In this document: positions 42,783 to 51,002 of the stretch, one piece after another
Layout: each line of letters opens with the position of its first letter
Position numbering within the stretch: the stretch's first letter is position 1
From: Lachnospiraceae bacterium
Lineage (GTDB): Bacteria; Bacillota; Clostridia; Lachnospirales; Lachnospiraceae
NCBI GenBank assembly: GCA_017405805.1
Contig: JAFQZU010000026.1
Span: 1-64,000, forward strand
Direction: 5' to 3'
DNA: 64,000 nt
The notes under the pieces: model-generated
What the model saw: only the letters and a program-made list of their open reading frames with translations
Told to the model about the DNA's origin: nothing
The model's database searches: none
Translations under genes and position numbers: made by a program

Positions 42783-45194
42783 TCAAGCTCTCCCTTCCGA
42801 ATTCTTCGTTTTTGTTCTCACACGCAGTCTTTCCATGGCCGCCACGGCCTGCCCCAGCGCGATCCCCCCGTCACTCGGCGGGATCATACTGTGGACCAGG
42901 ACCTCCATTCCACGGCCCGCAAGGCGCTCCTGCACCATCTGCAGAAGCATTTTATTCTGGAAGCACCCGCCGCTGAGGGCCGCCGTCCCGATCCCCGTCC
43001 TTTCGCAGGCGCGCAGGCAGGCTTCCGCGACCAGATCCGCCAGTCCCGCATGAAAGCGGTACGCCAGTTCGTCCGCCGGATCTCCCCGGAGACGCCCGCA
43101 CAGGACCTGCCTGAAAAGCCTGTCCGTCTCCATGACCATAAAACCGTCCTCCCGCTCTGTGAGGCCTGTTTCGGCAAAGGGCCCCGGCAGCGCTGTCCCG
43201 TTTCGGACCGCTGTATCCCGGAAGCGCTCTGCGGCAAATTCCAGATCCATGGCCGCCTCCCCCTCGAAGGAAGAGGCGGTGCAGATCCCCAGGACAGCGC
43301 TCACCGCGTCAAAAAGCCTCCCGGCGCTGGTGGACCGCACGGCTCCCATGCCGCTCCGCTTCATCCGCATCAGCACCCGCGCCTGCAGCTCGGAACACAG
43401 CCCGATCTCTGCGGCCAGTTCTTCGGGGCTCTCCCCGGATCCCGCGGGGGACAGATCGTCCAGCATGGCGGCGGCGATGCGCCATCCTTCTTTGGCGGAC
43501 AGATCTCCGCCCACCTGCAAAAACGGCGCGATGCTCCCGAGCCGAGCAAAGCCCGTCGCATCCGCGATCAGGATCTCACCGCCCCAGATCGTGCCGTCCG
43601 TCCCGTATCCCGTCCCGTCCAGGGCCGCGCCGATCACCCGGTCCATCCGGTCGTTCTCTGCCATGCAGGACAGAATGTGGGCGTAATGGTGCTGTACTGT
43701 GATCAGCTCCGCACCGTATTCCTGCGCCAGAACCTTGGCCGCGCCCGCGGAGTTGTACTGCGGGTGAAGATCACAGGCGATCACTTCGGGATGCAATTCG
43801 AGGAGCTTCGCGTAGCGGCACACAGTTTCCTCCAGGGCCTTTACGCTCCGCAGATCCCCCAGATCCCCGATGTGCGAGGAGGGATAGAACAGATTTCCCG
43901 TCCCGAGACAGAACGTATTCTTGAGCTCTCCGCCGATGCCCAGCACGGCGCCCGTTTTTTGACGGCCCTCCCGCGCCGGAAAACCGGAGAGCATGCAGGG
44001 CACCGGCGCATAGCCCCTCGACCGCCGGATCATATACGGCTTTCCCCGGTAGAAATCCATGACGGAATCGTCCGCCCGGATGCGGATCTTTCTGTCGTGG
44101 GACAGGATGCAGTCGCACAGGCCGCTCAGCTCGCGCAGCGCCTCCCCGTCGTTTCTGCAGATGGGGGCGCCCGCCACATTTCCGCTCGTCATGACGAGGG
44201 CGTCCGGCATCCGCTCGTCGAGCCCGTCGGGATAGGAAAAGAGCAGCATCTGGACCGGCGCGTACGGGAGCATCACGCCCAGCGTCGGATTGCCCGGTGC
44301 CACCGCCTCGCAGATCTTTCCGCCGGGTTTGCGCACAAGGAGCAGGATCGGTTTCTGGTGCCCCGTCAGGATCTCCTGCTGCGCACGGCTCACCTCGCAT
44401 TCCCGCTGCGCGGTCTCCGGATCCCTCACCATCACGGCAAACGGTTTGCGGGGCCGGGTCTTGCGCGCGCGCAGAAGGTTTACCGCCTCTTCGGACAGGG
44501 CGTCGCAGCACAGATGAAAGCCGCCGACCCCCTTCACGGCAAGGATCCCTCCCTCCGCCAGGACTTTGCGCGCCTTTCTGATGGCGCTGTCTCCCTGCTC
44601 CCGGATCCCGTCCCGGTCCACGACATACACGCTGGGACCGCACTTATTGCAGCAGACCGGCTGCGCGTCGTACCGTCTGCTGGACGGCATGACATACTCC
44701 GCGCGGCACTTTCTGCACATGGGAAACATCTTCATGCTGGTGCGCTCCCTGTCATAGGGCAGCGATTCCAGTATGGTCAGGCGGGGGCCGCAGTTCGTAC
44801 AGTTGATGAAGGGATGCAGGTACCGCCTGTCCGCGGGATCGTAGAGTTCCTTCCTGCAGGTGTCGCAGGTGGCGATATCCGGGGAGATAAAGATCTCCCC
44901 GCTTGTTTTTTCGCTCTCCACGATGGAGAAGCCGTCAAAATGCGGCGCCGCGATCTGCGCCGACTCCACGCCCAGGATCACTGCCCTGGCCGGCGGCTTA
45001 CTCTGCAGCAGCGAACGGAACCGGTCGATCTGCGCCGGGGTTCCCTGGGCTATGATATCGACGCAGGAGCCCCTGTTGCAGACGGTTCCCCGTATGCCTG
45101 CGGTCCGGGCGTGGCGGTCTGCCGTCGGCCTGAACCCGACTCCCTGCACGATGCCGTATACCCTTATTCTTCTGGTGATCTCATCTGCGCTCAC
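42783..45194 (-). CDS. hypF: Carbamoyltransferase HypF
   Basis: An 803-residue enzyme converting carbamoyl phosphate to carbamoyl-adenylate and loading HypE. Domains in order: acylphosphatase (~1-90, RVYGIVQGVGFRP), two zinc fingers (CDTC, CTNC, CRKC, CNKC knuckles, ~105-190), a YrdC-like part (~200-390) and a Kae1/carbamoyltransferase part (LDGTGYGTDGTIWGGE). The GTG start at 45194 overlaps the stop of the upstream fusion gene and has GGAAAGGA upstream. Full family length, apparently intact. Confidence 0.95.
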   Translation of the reverse strand: MSADEITRRIRVYGIVQGVGFRPTADRHARTAGIRGTVCNRGSCVDIIAQGTPAQIDRFRSLLQSKPPARAVILGVESAQIAAPHFDGFSIVESEKTSGEIFISPDIATCDTCRKELYDPADRRYLHPFINCTNCGPRLTILESLPYDRERTSMKMFPMCRKCRAEYVMPSSRRYDAQPVCCNKCGPSVYVVDRDGIREQGDSAIRKARKVLAEGGILAVKGVGGFHLCCDALSEEAVNLLRARKTRPRKPFAVMVRDPETAQRECEVSRAQQEILTGHQKPILLLVRKPGGKICEAVAPGNPTLGVMLPYAPVQMLLFSYPDGLDERMPDALVMTSGNVAGAPICRNDGEALRELSGLCDCILSHDRKIRIRADDSVMDFYRGKPYMIRRSRGYAPVPCMLSGFPAREGRQKTGAVLGIGGELKNTFCLGTGNLFYPSSHIGDLGDLRSVKALEETVCRYAKLLELHPEVIACDLHPQYNSAGAAKVLAQEYGAELITVQHHYAHILSCMAENDRMDRVIGAALDGTGYGTDGTIWGGEILIADATGFARLGSIAPFLQVGGDLSAKEGWRIAAAMLDDLSPAGSGESPEELAAEIGLCSELQARVLMRMKRSGMGAVRSTSAGRLFDAVSAVLGICTASSFEGEAAMDLEFAAERFRDTAVRNGTALPGPFAETGLTEREDGFMVMETDRLFRQVLCGRLRGDPADELAYRFHAGLADLVAEACLRACERTGIGTAALSGGCFQNKMLLQMVQERLAGRGMEVLVHSMIPPSDGGIALGQAVAAMERLRVRTKTKNSEGRA

Positions 45195-47598
45195 TGCCTG
45201 TCCTTTCCCTCTCTTCCTCCGTGTGTCCGGAAACGGCAAAATGTACCAGCGGGATCCACGCCCCTTCAAAGGCCGGCACCATCTCCCTGCACACGGGATC
45301 TGCCGCGATCACGTCGTAGCTGCCCCTTCGGACGGCGGACGCAAAGGCCGCGGCGTCCGAAAAAGCGAGGTCTCCCTCCTTCATCAGGTCCTTCTTCATC
45401 ATGAAAAAGCTTCCTGCCGTCACGGAGGCCGCCCCCTCTTCCACAAGCACGTCCCGTATGGAATTTGCCGTGATCTGCTCGTGTACCACAAGGACCTTTT
45501 TGCCCTTCCAGTCCGCGTTCCAGCCGCGCGCGGCACGCGCCGCAAGGGGATTTTCACAGGTAAAGGGCGTCCCGAAGCGGTCCCGGAGGACCTTTGCGGC
45601 CTCATAGGCCGAGACGGATACCACCAGGTTGGCGGCGGCGCTGCCCGCCTCTTTGAATCGGTCCAGCCCGTCCCCCATGCCGCAGCAGACAGGCTCGCGC
45701 CACCCCTCCTCAAGGAGGAGTTCCTTGAGCCGCATGCCGCTGTCCGGATCTCCCAGATCCATGGGCGTGGCGCCGAGGATCCCAAGGCGCCCCTGCCGCA
45801 CTGTCACCTCCCCCGCCGGGCAGAAGGTGTCCGCCAGCGCCAGCCAGGCTTTTTCCGCACCGGCGTCATAGTACGCCATTCCGGTCGTCGGGATGGCCAG
45901 CACCGGAAGACCGGTCTTCTTTTTGACCATGCGCGATATGGCCTGCAGATCAGTCCCGATCACGGCGGGGACCGGCGTGCCGATGACTGCGGCAAAAGCG
46001 TATTCGTCCTCCTGCGCCGCCTCCGCGAGCTTGCGGACGAGGTCCCTGTCCCGGCCCATAATGGCGTCCATATCCCGCAGTCCCGCGCTGAACAGGGCGC
46101 TTTTGCGGGTGAGCCATCTCGGCTCGTCAAAACCGCATATATTTCCCGTACAGCCTCCCGCATCGCAGATGACCGTTATGCCGCCCAGGCCAAAGAGCAC
46201 CGATACCGCCCCCGACTGATCCGGCGCAAAGGGCGTCACGCTCAGTGAGGATCCCCTGAGCTGAACGGAAGGGGCGTACGCGGCCGCGGCCGCTCCGGCA
46301 TCGGTCCCGCCCTCCGCCAGCCGGGTGAGCGCCTCGTAAAAGCGCTTTGCGCCCCTGTAGCCGAAGGGCTGAACGTCACTGCTCCACTGCAGGCACGGAA
46401 GATCCCTGTGATAATAGCCGGCGTCCCTTCCCACGCAAAGGGTGACCGCCGGGTCCGCCTCATAGTGGATCATGGAGGGGTGCAGGCTGGAGTAGACCCG
46501 CGTGTCCGGGCTGACCGCCGCGATCCTGCGCAGATAGGGGTAGGACGCCTCCGTCACGGTCCCGAAGATCTCCGCCACGGCAAAGCCGCTCCGGACCAGC
46601 GCCAGCGCCAGCTCAAAGGGATCTCCGTTGAGGGCCTCTCCCACTGAAAAGACGGCGTCCGCATGGCGCTTCCGAAAGGCCTCCAGGACCGCCTCTGCTT
46701 CCTTCCTGTACGCCTCGTCGTCAAAACGCACGCCCAGCACCGACCCCAGCGCGGCATACTGCTGCGCGATCCTGTCGATCTGATAGAGTCTGGTCAGTTC
46801 GACGGCGGGAATGCCCAGCCGCTCCTCCAGATCCAGGGCGGCGGGCCGGGCCTCCGGATGGAGGACCAGGTTGAAATTGGCCTCCGCCATCTCCAAAAAG
46901 GCGTCGTAATCCGCCGCGGTCGGAAGCGAGCGTATGGCCTTTACGCCGGCCTGTCCAAGGAGCGCAGGCAGTTCGCAGTCCTCCTCAAGCGGCGCAAAAT
47001 ATCCCAGTATATTCACGCTGGTGCGCTTTCTGGGCCTTTTTTCCAAAAGCGCATACAGGGACTGCCTCACATGCACCATGGGCGGTCTGCGCCCTTCCCT
47101 GGTCAGCGCGTACATGTAGCAGGGGCGGACCCGCACGCCGGTCTTTTCCTGCGCTTTGCGGCAGACCCGCTCCATATCGGTGCCGAGCAGCGCGTCCACG
47201 CAGGTGATGCAGATCATGACGACCGAAGGCTTCCTGCCCAGCTCCCCGCAGATCTTCTCCACGGCCGCCGGGATCTTCTTCAGGTGCCGTCCGGTCACCA
47301 GGTCCGTCTCATTCATGGTCAGATAAAAGAAGCGGTTCTCATAGCCCGGCATGGCGCTGATGGAGGAGGTATTTCTCGCGCAGCACCCCGGGGACACGAC
47401 CAGCATCACGGAGCCGGGGATGGAGAGGCCTGCTCTTTTGACGCCGAATCCTTCCGCGCCGGGCGAGTGGAAGGCCAGTGTTGCCGGGGAGCTGTAAAGC
47501 AGGGTTTCCGTTGTTTTGAAAGGCCTTGGAATCTCCCGGGCCCCCGCCCGGACCAGTTCTCCCACAGTATAAAAAAGCGCACCGCTCCGGTCTCTCAT
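45181..47598 (-). CDS. Fused double nitrogenase component-1-like protein
   Basis: An 805-residue protein whose halves are both component-1-like. Residues ~30-410 resemble the separate 475-residue protein: VVSPGCCARNTSS (Cys72/73) and ICITCVDALLGTD (Cys130/133). Residues ~460-800 resemble the separate 408-residue protein: SVLFGLGGITVICDAGGC followed by DEPRW and IGTPVPAVIGTDL. In this half two of the three cluster cysteines kept in the 408-residue protein are replaced (Ala and Gly positions), so the sites differ. Fusion fixes the two halves 1:1, as in NifEN-type scaffolds. The ATG overlaps the NifH-like gene's stop as ATGA. Enzyme or scaffold cannot be told. Confidence 0.75.
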   Translation of the reverse strand: MRDRSGALFYTVGELVRAGAREIPRPFKTTETLLYSSPATLAFHSPGAEGFGVKRAGLSIPGSVMLVVSPGCCARNTSSISAMPGYENRFFYLTMNETDLVTGRHLKKIPAAVEKICGELGRKPSVVMICITCVDALLGTDMERVCRKAQEKTGVRVRPCYMYALTREGRRPPMVHVRQSLYALLEKRPRKRTSVNILGYFAPLEEDCELPALLGQAGVKAIRSLPTAADYDAFLEMAEANFNLVLHPEARPAALDLEERLGIPAVELTRLYQIDRIAQQYAALGSVLGVRFDDEAYRKEAEAVLEAFRKRHADAVFSVGEALNGDPFELALALVRSGFAVAEIFGTVTEASYPYLRRIAAVSPDTRVYSSLHPSMIHYEADPAVTLCVGRDAGYYHRDLPCLQWSSDVQPFGYRGAKRFYEALTRLAEGGTDAGAAAAAYAPSVQLRGSSLSVTPFAPDQSGAVSVLFGLGGITVICDAGGCTGNICGFDEPRWLTRKSALFSAGLRDMDAIMGRDRDLVRKLAEAAQEDEYAFAAVIGTPVPAVIGTDLQAISRMVKKKTGLPVLAIPTTGMAYYDAGAEKAWLALADTFCPAGEVTVRQGRLGILGATPMDLGDPDSGMRLKELLLEEGWREPVCCGMGDGLDRFKEAGSAAANLVVSVSAYEAAKVLRDRFGTPFTCENPLAARAARGWNADWKGKKVLVVHEQITANSIRDVLVEEGAASVTAGSFFMMKKDLMKEGDLAFSDAAAFASAVRRGSYDVIAADPVCREMVPAFEGAWIPLVHFAVSGHTEEERERTGSERR

Positions 47599-48359
47599 GT
47601 GCCGCCTTCCTCCTCTTCGATCAGTTTCTGCGCCAGTTCCAGAAAGCAGCGGCTTACAGGGAGCGACGGATCCCGTTCGACCGTCGTCATGCCCTTCTCC
47701 TCACACTGCTGGATCTCCCTGCTCCTGGGGACGAAGGCGATGACGGGGATTCCCTGTCCGTCGGCAAAATCCTGCACCTTCTCCCTCTCCTTCTCTACAT
47801 TCCGCTCGTTGCAGATCACGCCGTACACGCCGGCGTATCCCCTGTCCTCGAAATTGCGCACGGCGGTACAGATATTGCCGGCCGCATATAGGGCCATCTT
47901 CTCGCCGGAAGTCACAATGATGACTTTGCGCGCATATCCCTCCCGGATGGGGGCGGCAAAACCGCCGCACACCACGTCGCCGAGCACGTCGTACAAAACC
48001 ACGTCCGGCCGGAAAGTCTCAAAGAGCCTGAGATCCTCCAGGATCTGGAAAGTGGCAAGGATCCCTCTCCCGGCACACCCCAGACCGGGGGTCGGCCCTC
48101 CCGTCTCGATGCAAAGGACATTTCCGTAGCCCGACGCGGAGATCTCCTCCACGCTCTGAGGATCCTCGTCGTGATCTCTCAGGTAATCCATGACGGGCGT
48201 TACGCGCCGTCCTCCCAGGAGATTCATGGTGGAATCCGCCTTGGGATCGCAGCCGATCTGGATGACCCGCTTTCCCAGCTTCGCGAACGCCGCCGACAAG
48301 TGGGAGGTCATGGTGGACTTCCCGATTCCGCCTTTACCGTAAACCGCAATTCTGATCAT
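47595..48359 (-). CDS. NifH-like iron protein (nitrogenase-type reductase)
   Basis: A 254-residue ATP-driven electron donor. P-loop GKGGIGKST is at 8-16, GCDPKADST follows, and both [4Fe-4S] ligands are present: Cys95 in GCAGRGI and Cys131 in LGDVVCGGFA. It is slightly shorter than true NifH (about 290), matching nitrogenase-like reductases rather than N2-fixing ones. MIRIAVYGKG is the start, with AAGGAGCGAT upstream. It heads the cluster and should reduce the component-1-like partners encoded next. Confidence 0.92.
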   Translation of the reverse strand: MIRIAVYGKGGIGKSTMTSHLSAAFAKLGKRVIQIGCDPKADSTMNLLGGRRVTPVMDYLRDHDEDPQSVEEISASGYGNVLCIETGGPTPGLGCAGRGILATFQILEDLRLFETFRPDVVLYDVLGDVVCGGFAAPIREGYARKVIIVTSGEKMALYAAGNICTAVRNFEDRGYAGVYGVICNERNVEKEREKVQDFADGQGIPVIAFVPRSREIQQCEEKGMTTVERDPSLPVSRCFLELAQKLIEEEEGGT

Positions 48360-48389
48360 ATCGCTCCTTCGTCCCGGTTTTTCCGGAAC

Positions 48390-48422
48390 AAAAAAGGCCC
48401 CTTCGCGTTCTGCGAAAGAGCC
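48390..48422 (-). terminator. Intrinsic terminator in the leader of the NifH-like gene
   Basis: An 11-bp stem with two G-U pairs (48422-48412 against 48406-48396) followed leftwards by TTTTTT, only 31 nt before the NifH-like ATG and far beyond the upstream gene's end. This position indicates attenuation of the cluster transcript rather than simple termination of the previous gene. Confidence 0.75.
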
Positions 48423-48549
48423 GGTGTACACAAAGAAAACCGCCGCGGCGCCGGGCCGCTTCGGAGGGTCTTTGGTCTGTGGTCATGCCTGCTCTTCCGG
48501 GTCGAGTCGAAGTCTTCCCGTCAGTTGTCAAACCATTGCTATTGTATCA
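48423..48549 (-). promoter_or_regulatory. Promoter and structured leader of the NifH/Hyp/Hyd cluster
   Basis: Leftward TGATACAAT (48549-48541) is an extended -10. The ~110-nt leader before the terminator contains a GCGGC/GCCGC hairpin (48449-48435) and complementary tracts near 48455-48485 that could form an anti-terminator. An ATG-initiated leader ORF (48486 leftwards) also crosses the terminator. I do not recognise a known riboswitch class; a small-molecule, RNA-binding-protein or leader-peptide mechanism are all possible. Confidence 0.45.
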
Positions 48550-48575
48550 CGTATTCATCATTCCTGCGTCGACGG

Positions 48576-49496
48576 TCAGTTTACACAGTAGATGATCTGA
48601 CTGACGCCGTACACGCTGTCGCCGAGAAACTCCAGATAGTACTCCCTGTTTTCATACATACAGTCGAAACCGGTGCTGGCCCCCGAGAAGGTAGGCTCTC
48701 CGTAAGCGGCGATGATCTCGTCTTCCGAACTGCCCCACGTGATGCCGGAGGGAAGCTCCAGCGCGGGCAGCTGGGGAAGCGTCTGTTCTTCGGCTGCCGT
48801 CTCTGTCTGTCCTTCGGCCGCCGCCTCTGTCTGTTCCGTTTCCGGAGCAGAGGGTATGACCGCGCCTTCCTTGGCGGTCATATACAGGGAAATGAGCGGA
48901 CAGTCACGCAAGAGGACAGCTTCCTTCGTGAGATTTCCGAACTCGGCCGTGACCACAACTGCCTTTTCGAAGCCGGTAAGGGACATCTCAGCGTTGATCA
49001 CGGCGCCGGGCGTCATTTTGAAGGCGTCCACGTTCTCCGTGTTCTCAAAGCGGATGGTCCATCCCGCCTCCGTCAGCGCCTGCTGGCTCACGGGAAGCTG
49101 GTAGGCCGTGCCGTTCAGGCTGAAAGCTCCGTCAATATATCCCAGGGGAATACTCTCCTCCTCCGAGGGGTCGGGCTCCATCACTGCCGTATCCTGCGCA
49201 GCGGTAGGCTCCTCCTGCTGTCCGGCCGGCGCGGGCTTATCGGGCACCTTTCCGGCTGCCTGCGGAGCAGGCTTCGCCTCCTCCTTCTCTTCGGGCGCCG
49301 CCTCTTCGGAAGCTGCCTGCGGCTCTGCTTCACCGGAAGGCGTCTCCTCAGCGGCTTCCTCCTGGGTCTCCTCCGCTTCCTGCACGGTCTCTGTCTCCTG
49401 CGCCTCCTCCTTTTCGGAGCCCCCGCAGGCCGCCGTCGAAACGGCCGCAAGCGCGGCGCAAAGGATCAGGGCAAGTTTTTTTCTAAATCTCTTCAT
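48576..49496 (-). CDS. Hypothetical lipoprotein with long acidic linker
   Basis: A 306-residue exported protein. Signal peptide ends STAAC (lipid Cys24). Residues ~28-108 are Glu/Ala/Pro-rich and presumably unfolded; residues ~110-200 form a beta-rich domain (LPVSQQALTEAGWTIRFEN), followed by a second Glu/Thr-rich segment and a C-terminal domain (WGSSEDEIIAAYGEPTFSG) resembling SmpA/BamE-like or DUF-type repeats that recur in Lachnospiraceae lipoproteins. Function unknown. It precedes the cluster promoter by 29 nt and follows the sugar transferase gene. Confidence 0.7.
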   Translation of the reverse strand: MKRFRKKLALILCAALAAVSTAACGGSEKEEAQETETVQEAEETQEEAAEETPSGEAEPQAASEEAAPEEKEEAKPAPQAAGKVPDKPAPAGQQEEPTAAQDTAVMEPDPSEEESIPLGYIDGAFSLNGTAYQLPVSQQALTEAGWTIRFENTENVDAFKMTPGAVINAEMSLTGFEKAVVVTAEFGNLTKEAVLLRDCPLISLYMTAKEGAVIPSAPETEQTEAAAEGQTETAAEEQTLPQLPALELPSGITWGSSEDEIIAAYGEPTFSGASTGFDCMYENREYYLEFLGDSVYGVSQIIYCVN

Positions 49497-49514
49497 TTTT
49501 TCGTTTCCCTCTTG

Positions 49515-50972
49515 TCACTCAGCTCCCTCGTGCCGCAGGACGACGCCTATGGTCTTGAGGATGATACGGATATCTCCGGAAAAACTCCAGTTCTCAATAT
49601 ATTCGCTGTCCAGCCGGACCACTTCTTCGAAGTCGGTGATGTCGCTGCGTCCGCTGATCTGCCAAAGTCCCGTGATCCCGGGCTTGATGCTCATCCTGAT
49701 CCGGTGATGGGGGTCGTACTGCTCCCACTCGTCTACCGTCGGCGGCCTTGTGCCGACAAGGGACATATCCCCCTTGAGCACGTTCCAAAACTGCGGGAAT
49801 TCGTCCAGAGAGGTGCGACGGATGAAGTTTCCAATCCCCATCGGCCTCCCGTTCTTGTCCTTCTTCTCGCTCCCGATGATGCGCGGATCGTCGTCCATCT
49901 TGAACATCATACCGCTCATCTTGTTCTGTTCCATCAGCGCCTTCTTGCGCTTCTCCGCATCCATGTACATGCTGCGGAACTTATACATATAGAATTTTTT
50001 CCCGTTCTGCCCGATCCGGATCTGCTTGAAGAAGATGGGGCCGGGCGACTGGATATAGATGGCGGGCGCGATAAAGATGAAAATGATCCCCGTCAGTATA
50101 CATCCGACTATGCCGCCGCAGATATCCAGGAGCCGTTTGAGGATCGTCTGTCTGGCCGACACGATTCGCAGGCTGCTGGTGAGCACGCGAAAATTTCCCA
50201 CCTTGCCCACTTCCTGCATGGCCATGCGCTTTCTTCCGAGCGTGGTCAGGTTGTAGTGGACCGTAATGCCCATAAAGAGCAGTTCGTCAGACAGTTCCGT
50301 CGGATAGGCTGTCCCCTCCGACAGACAGATCAGCACGTCATCCACCCAGTGCCGGCCGACGTACAAAAGGATGTCCTCCTCCAGGCCGACGCACGGGACG
50401 CCCCGTATCGTCTCGCCCTCTTTGGCCTGTCTGTCCAGAAGGATCACCGCCGTGATCTTGTAATCGGAGACCGCGTTTCCCGTCAGGTCCCGGAGCGCTT
50501 CCTCCGCGACCTTGTCCTCCGAAATGAGGATCAGGGACTTGCGCCCGCGGTTTCCGAGCTTGGAGCTCCTGATCCTGCGCTTGTTCAGGACCCTGAACAG
50601 GTAGGAAACAAACAGGTTCATGACCACCATAATGCCCGTAAACATACGGGAGATCAGCATGATCTGATGGATCATGAACAGGATCAGGATATCCAGGAGC
50701 ATAAAGCTCACTTCGAAGCGAAAGGTCGCGTAGAATTCCTGATACTTGTTCCTTCGGATAATGTTTTTGTAGCAGTTCGTAAAGAGCATGACGACCAGCT
50801 GGCAGAAGACCAGCAGGATCGCCTGGAACCTGTACAGTACTACCGCGTAAGGATTGGCGATGCCTTCCCACCATATCCAGAAGCTCAAAATAAAACTAAG
50901 CTGAAGGCTGATGATATCCAGCACCATAAAGTCCAAATGCTTCATCCAGCCCTTCGATTCTTTTCTATGCAT
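49515..50972 (-). CDS. Polyprenyl-phosphate glycosyl-1-phosphate transferase (EPS sugar transferase)
   Basis: A 485-residue membrane enzyme starting exopolysaccharide repeat units by moving a sugar-1-phosphate onto undecaprenyl phosphate. Four N-terminal membrane segments are followed by a Rossmann-like regulatory domain and, after a fifth segment, the catalytic WbaP-type domain: SPGPIFFKQIRIGQNGKKFY, then KFRSMYMDAE and RRTSLDEFPQFWNVLKGDMS, KPGITGLWQISGRS. Conserved Asp-Glu (LDEFPQ) is present. The gene lies in a surface-polysaccharide group with glmS and a glycosyltransferase. Confidence 0.9.
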   Translation of the reverse strand: MHRKESKGWMKHLDFMVLDIISLQLSFILSFWIWWEGIANPYAVVLYRFQAILLVFCQLVVMLFTNCYKNIIRRNKYQEFYATFRFEVSFMLLDILILFMIHQIMLISRMFTGIMVVMNLFVSYLFRVLNKRRIRSSKLGNRGRKSLILISEDKVAEEALRDLTGNAVSDYKITAVILLDRQAKEGETIRGVPCVGLEEDILLYVGRHWVDDVLICLSEGTAYPTELSDELLFMGITVHYNLTTLGRKRMAMQEVGKVGNFRVLTSSLRIVSARQTILKRLLDICGGIVGCILTGIIFIFIAPAIYIQSPGPIFFKQIRIGQNGKKFYMYKFRSMYMDAEKRKKALMEQNKMSGMMFKMDDDPRIIGSEKKDKNGRPMGIGNFIRRTSLDEFPQFWNVLKGDMSLVGTRPPTVDEWEQYDPHHRIRMSIKPGITGLWQISGRSDITDFEEVVRLDSEYIENWSFSGDIRIILKTIGVVLRHEGAE

Positions 50973-51002
50973 GGTAAATGCTCCACCCCTGTTTCAAGAG
51001 TT

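Noticed and set aside
34585-48359. True nitrogen-fixation (nif) gene set
   Set aside because: The NifH-like protein is shorter than NifH, component-1-like proteins are highly divergent, and no nifB, nifE/N proper or regulatory nif genes are present.
48423-48540. Moco, cobalamin, SAM or glnA-type riboswitch
   Set aside because: No signature of these classes could be matched by eye; kept only as an unassigned leader.
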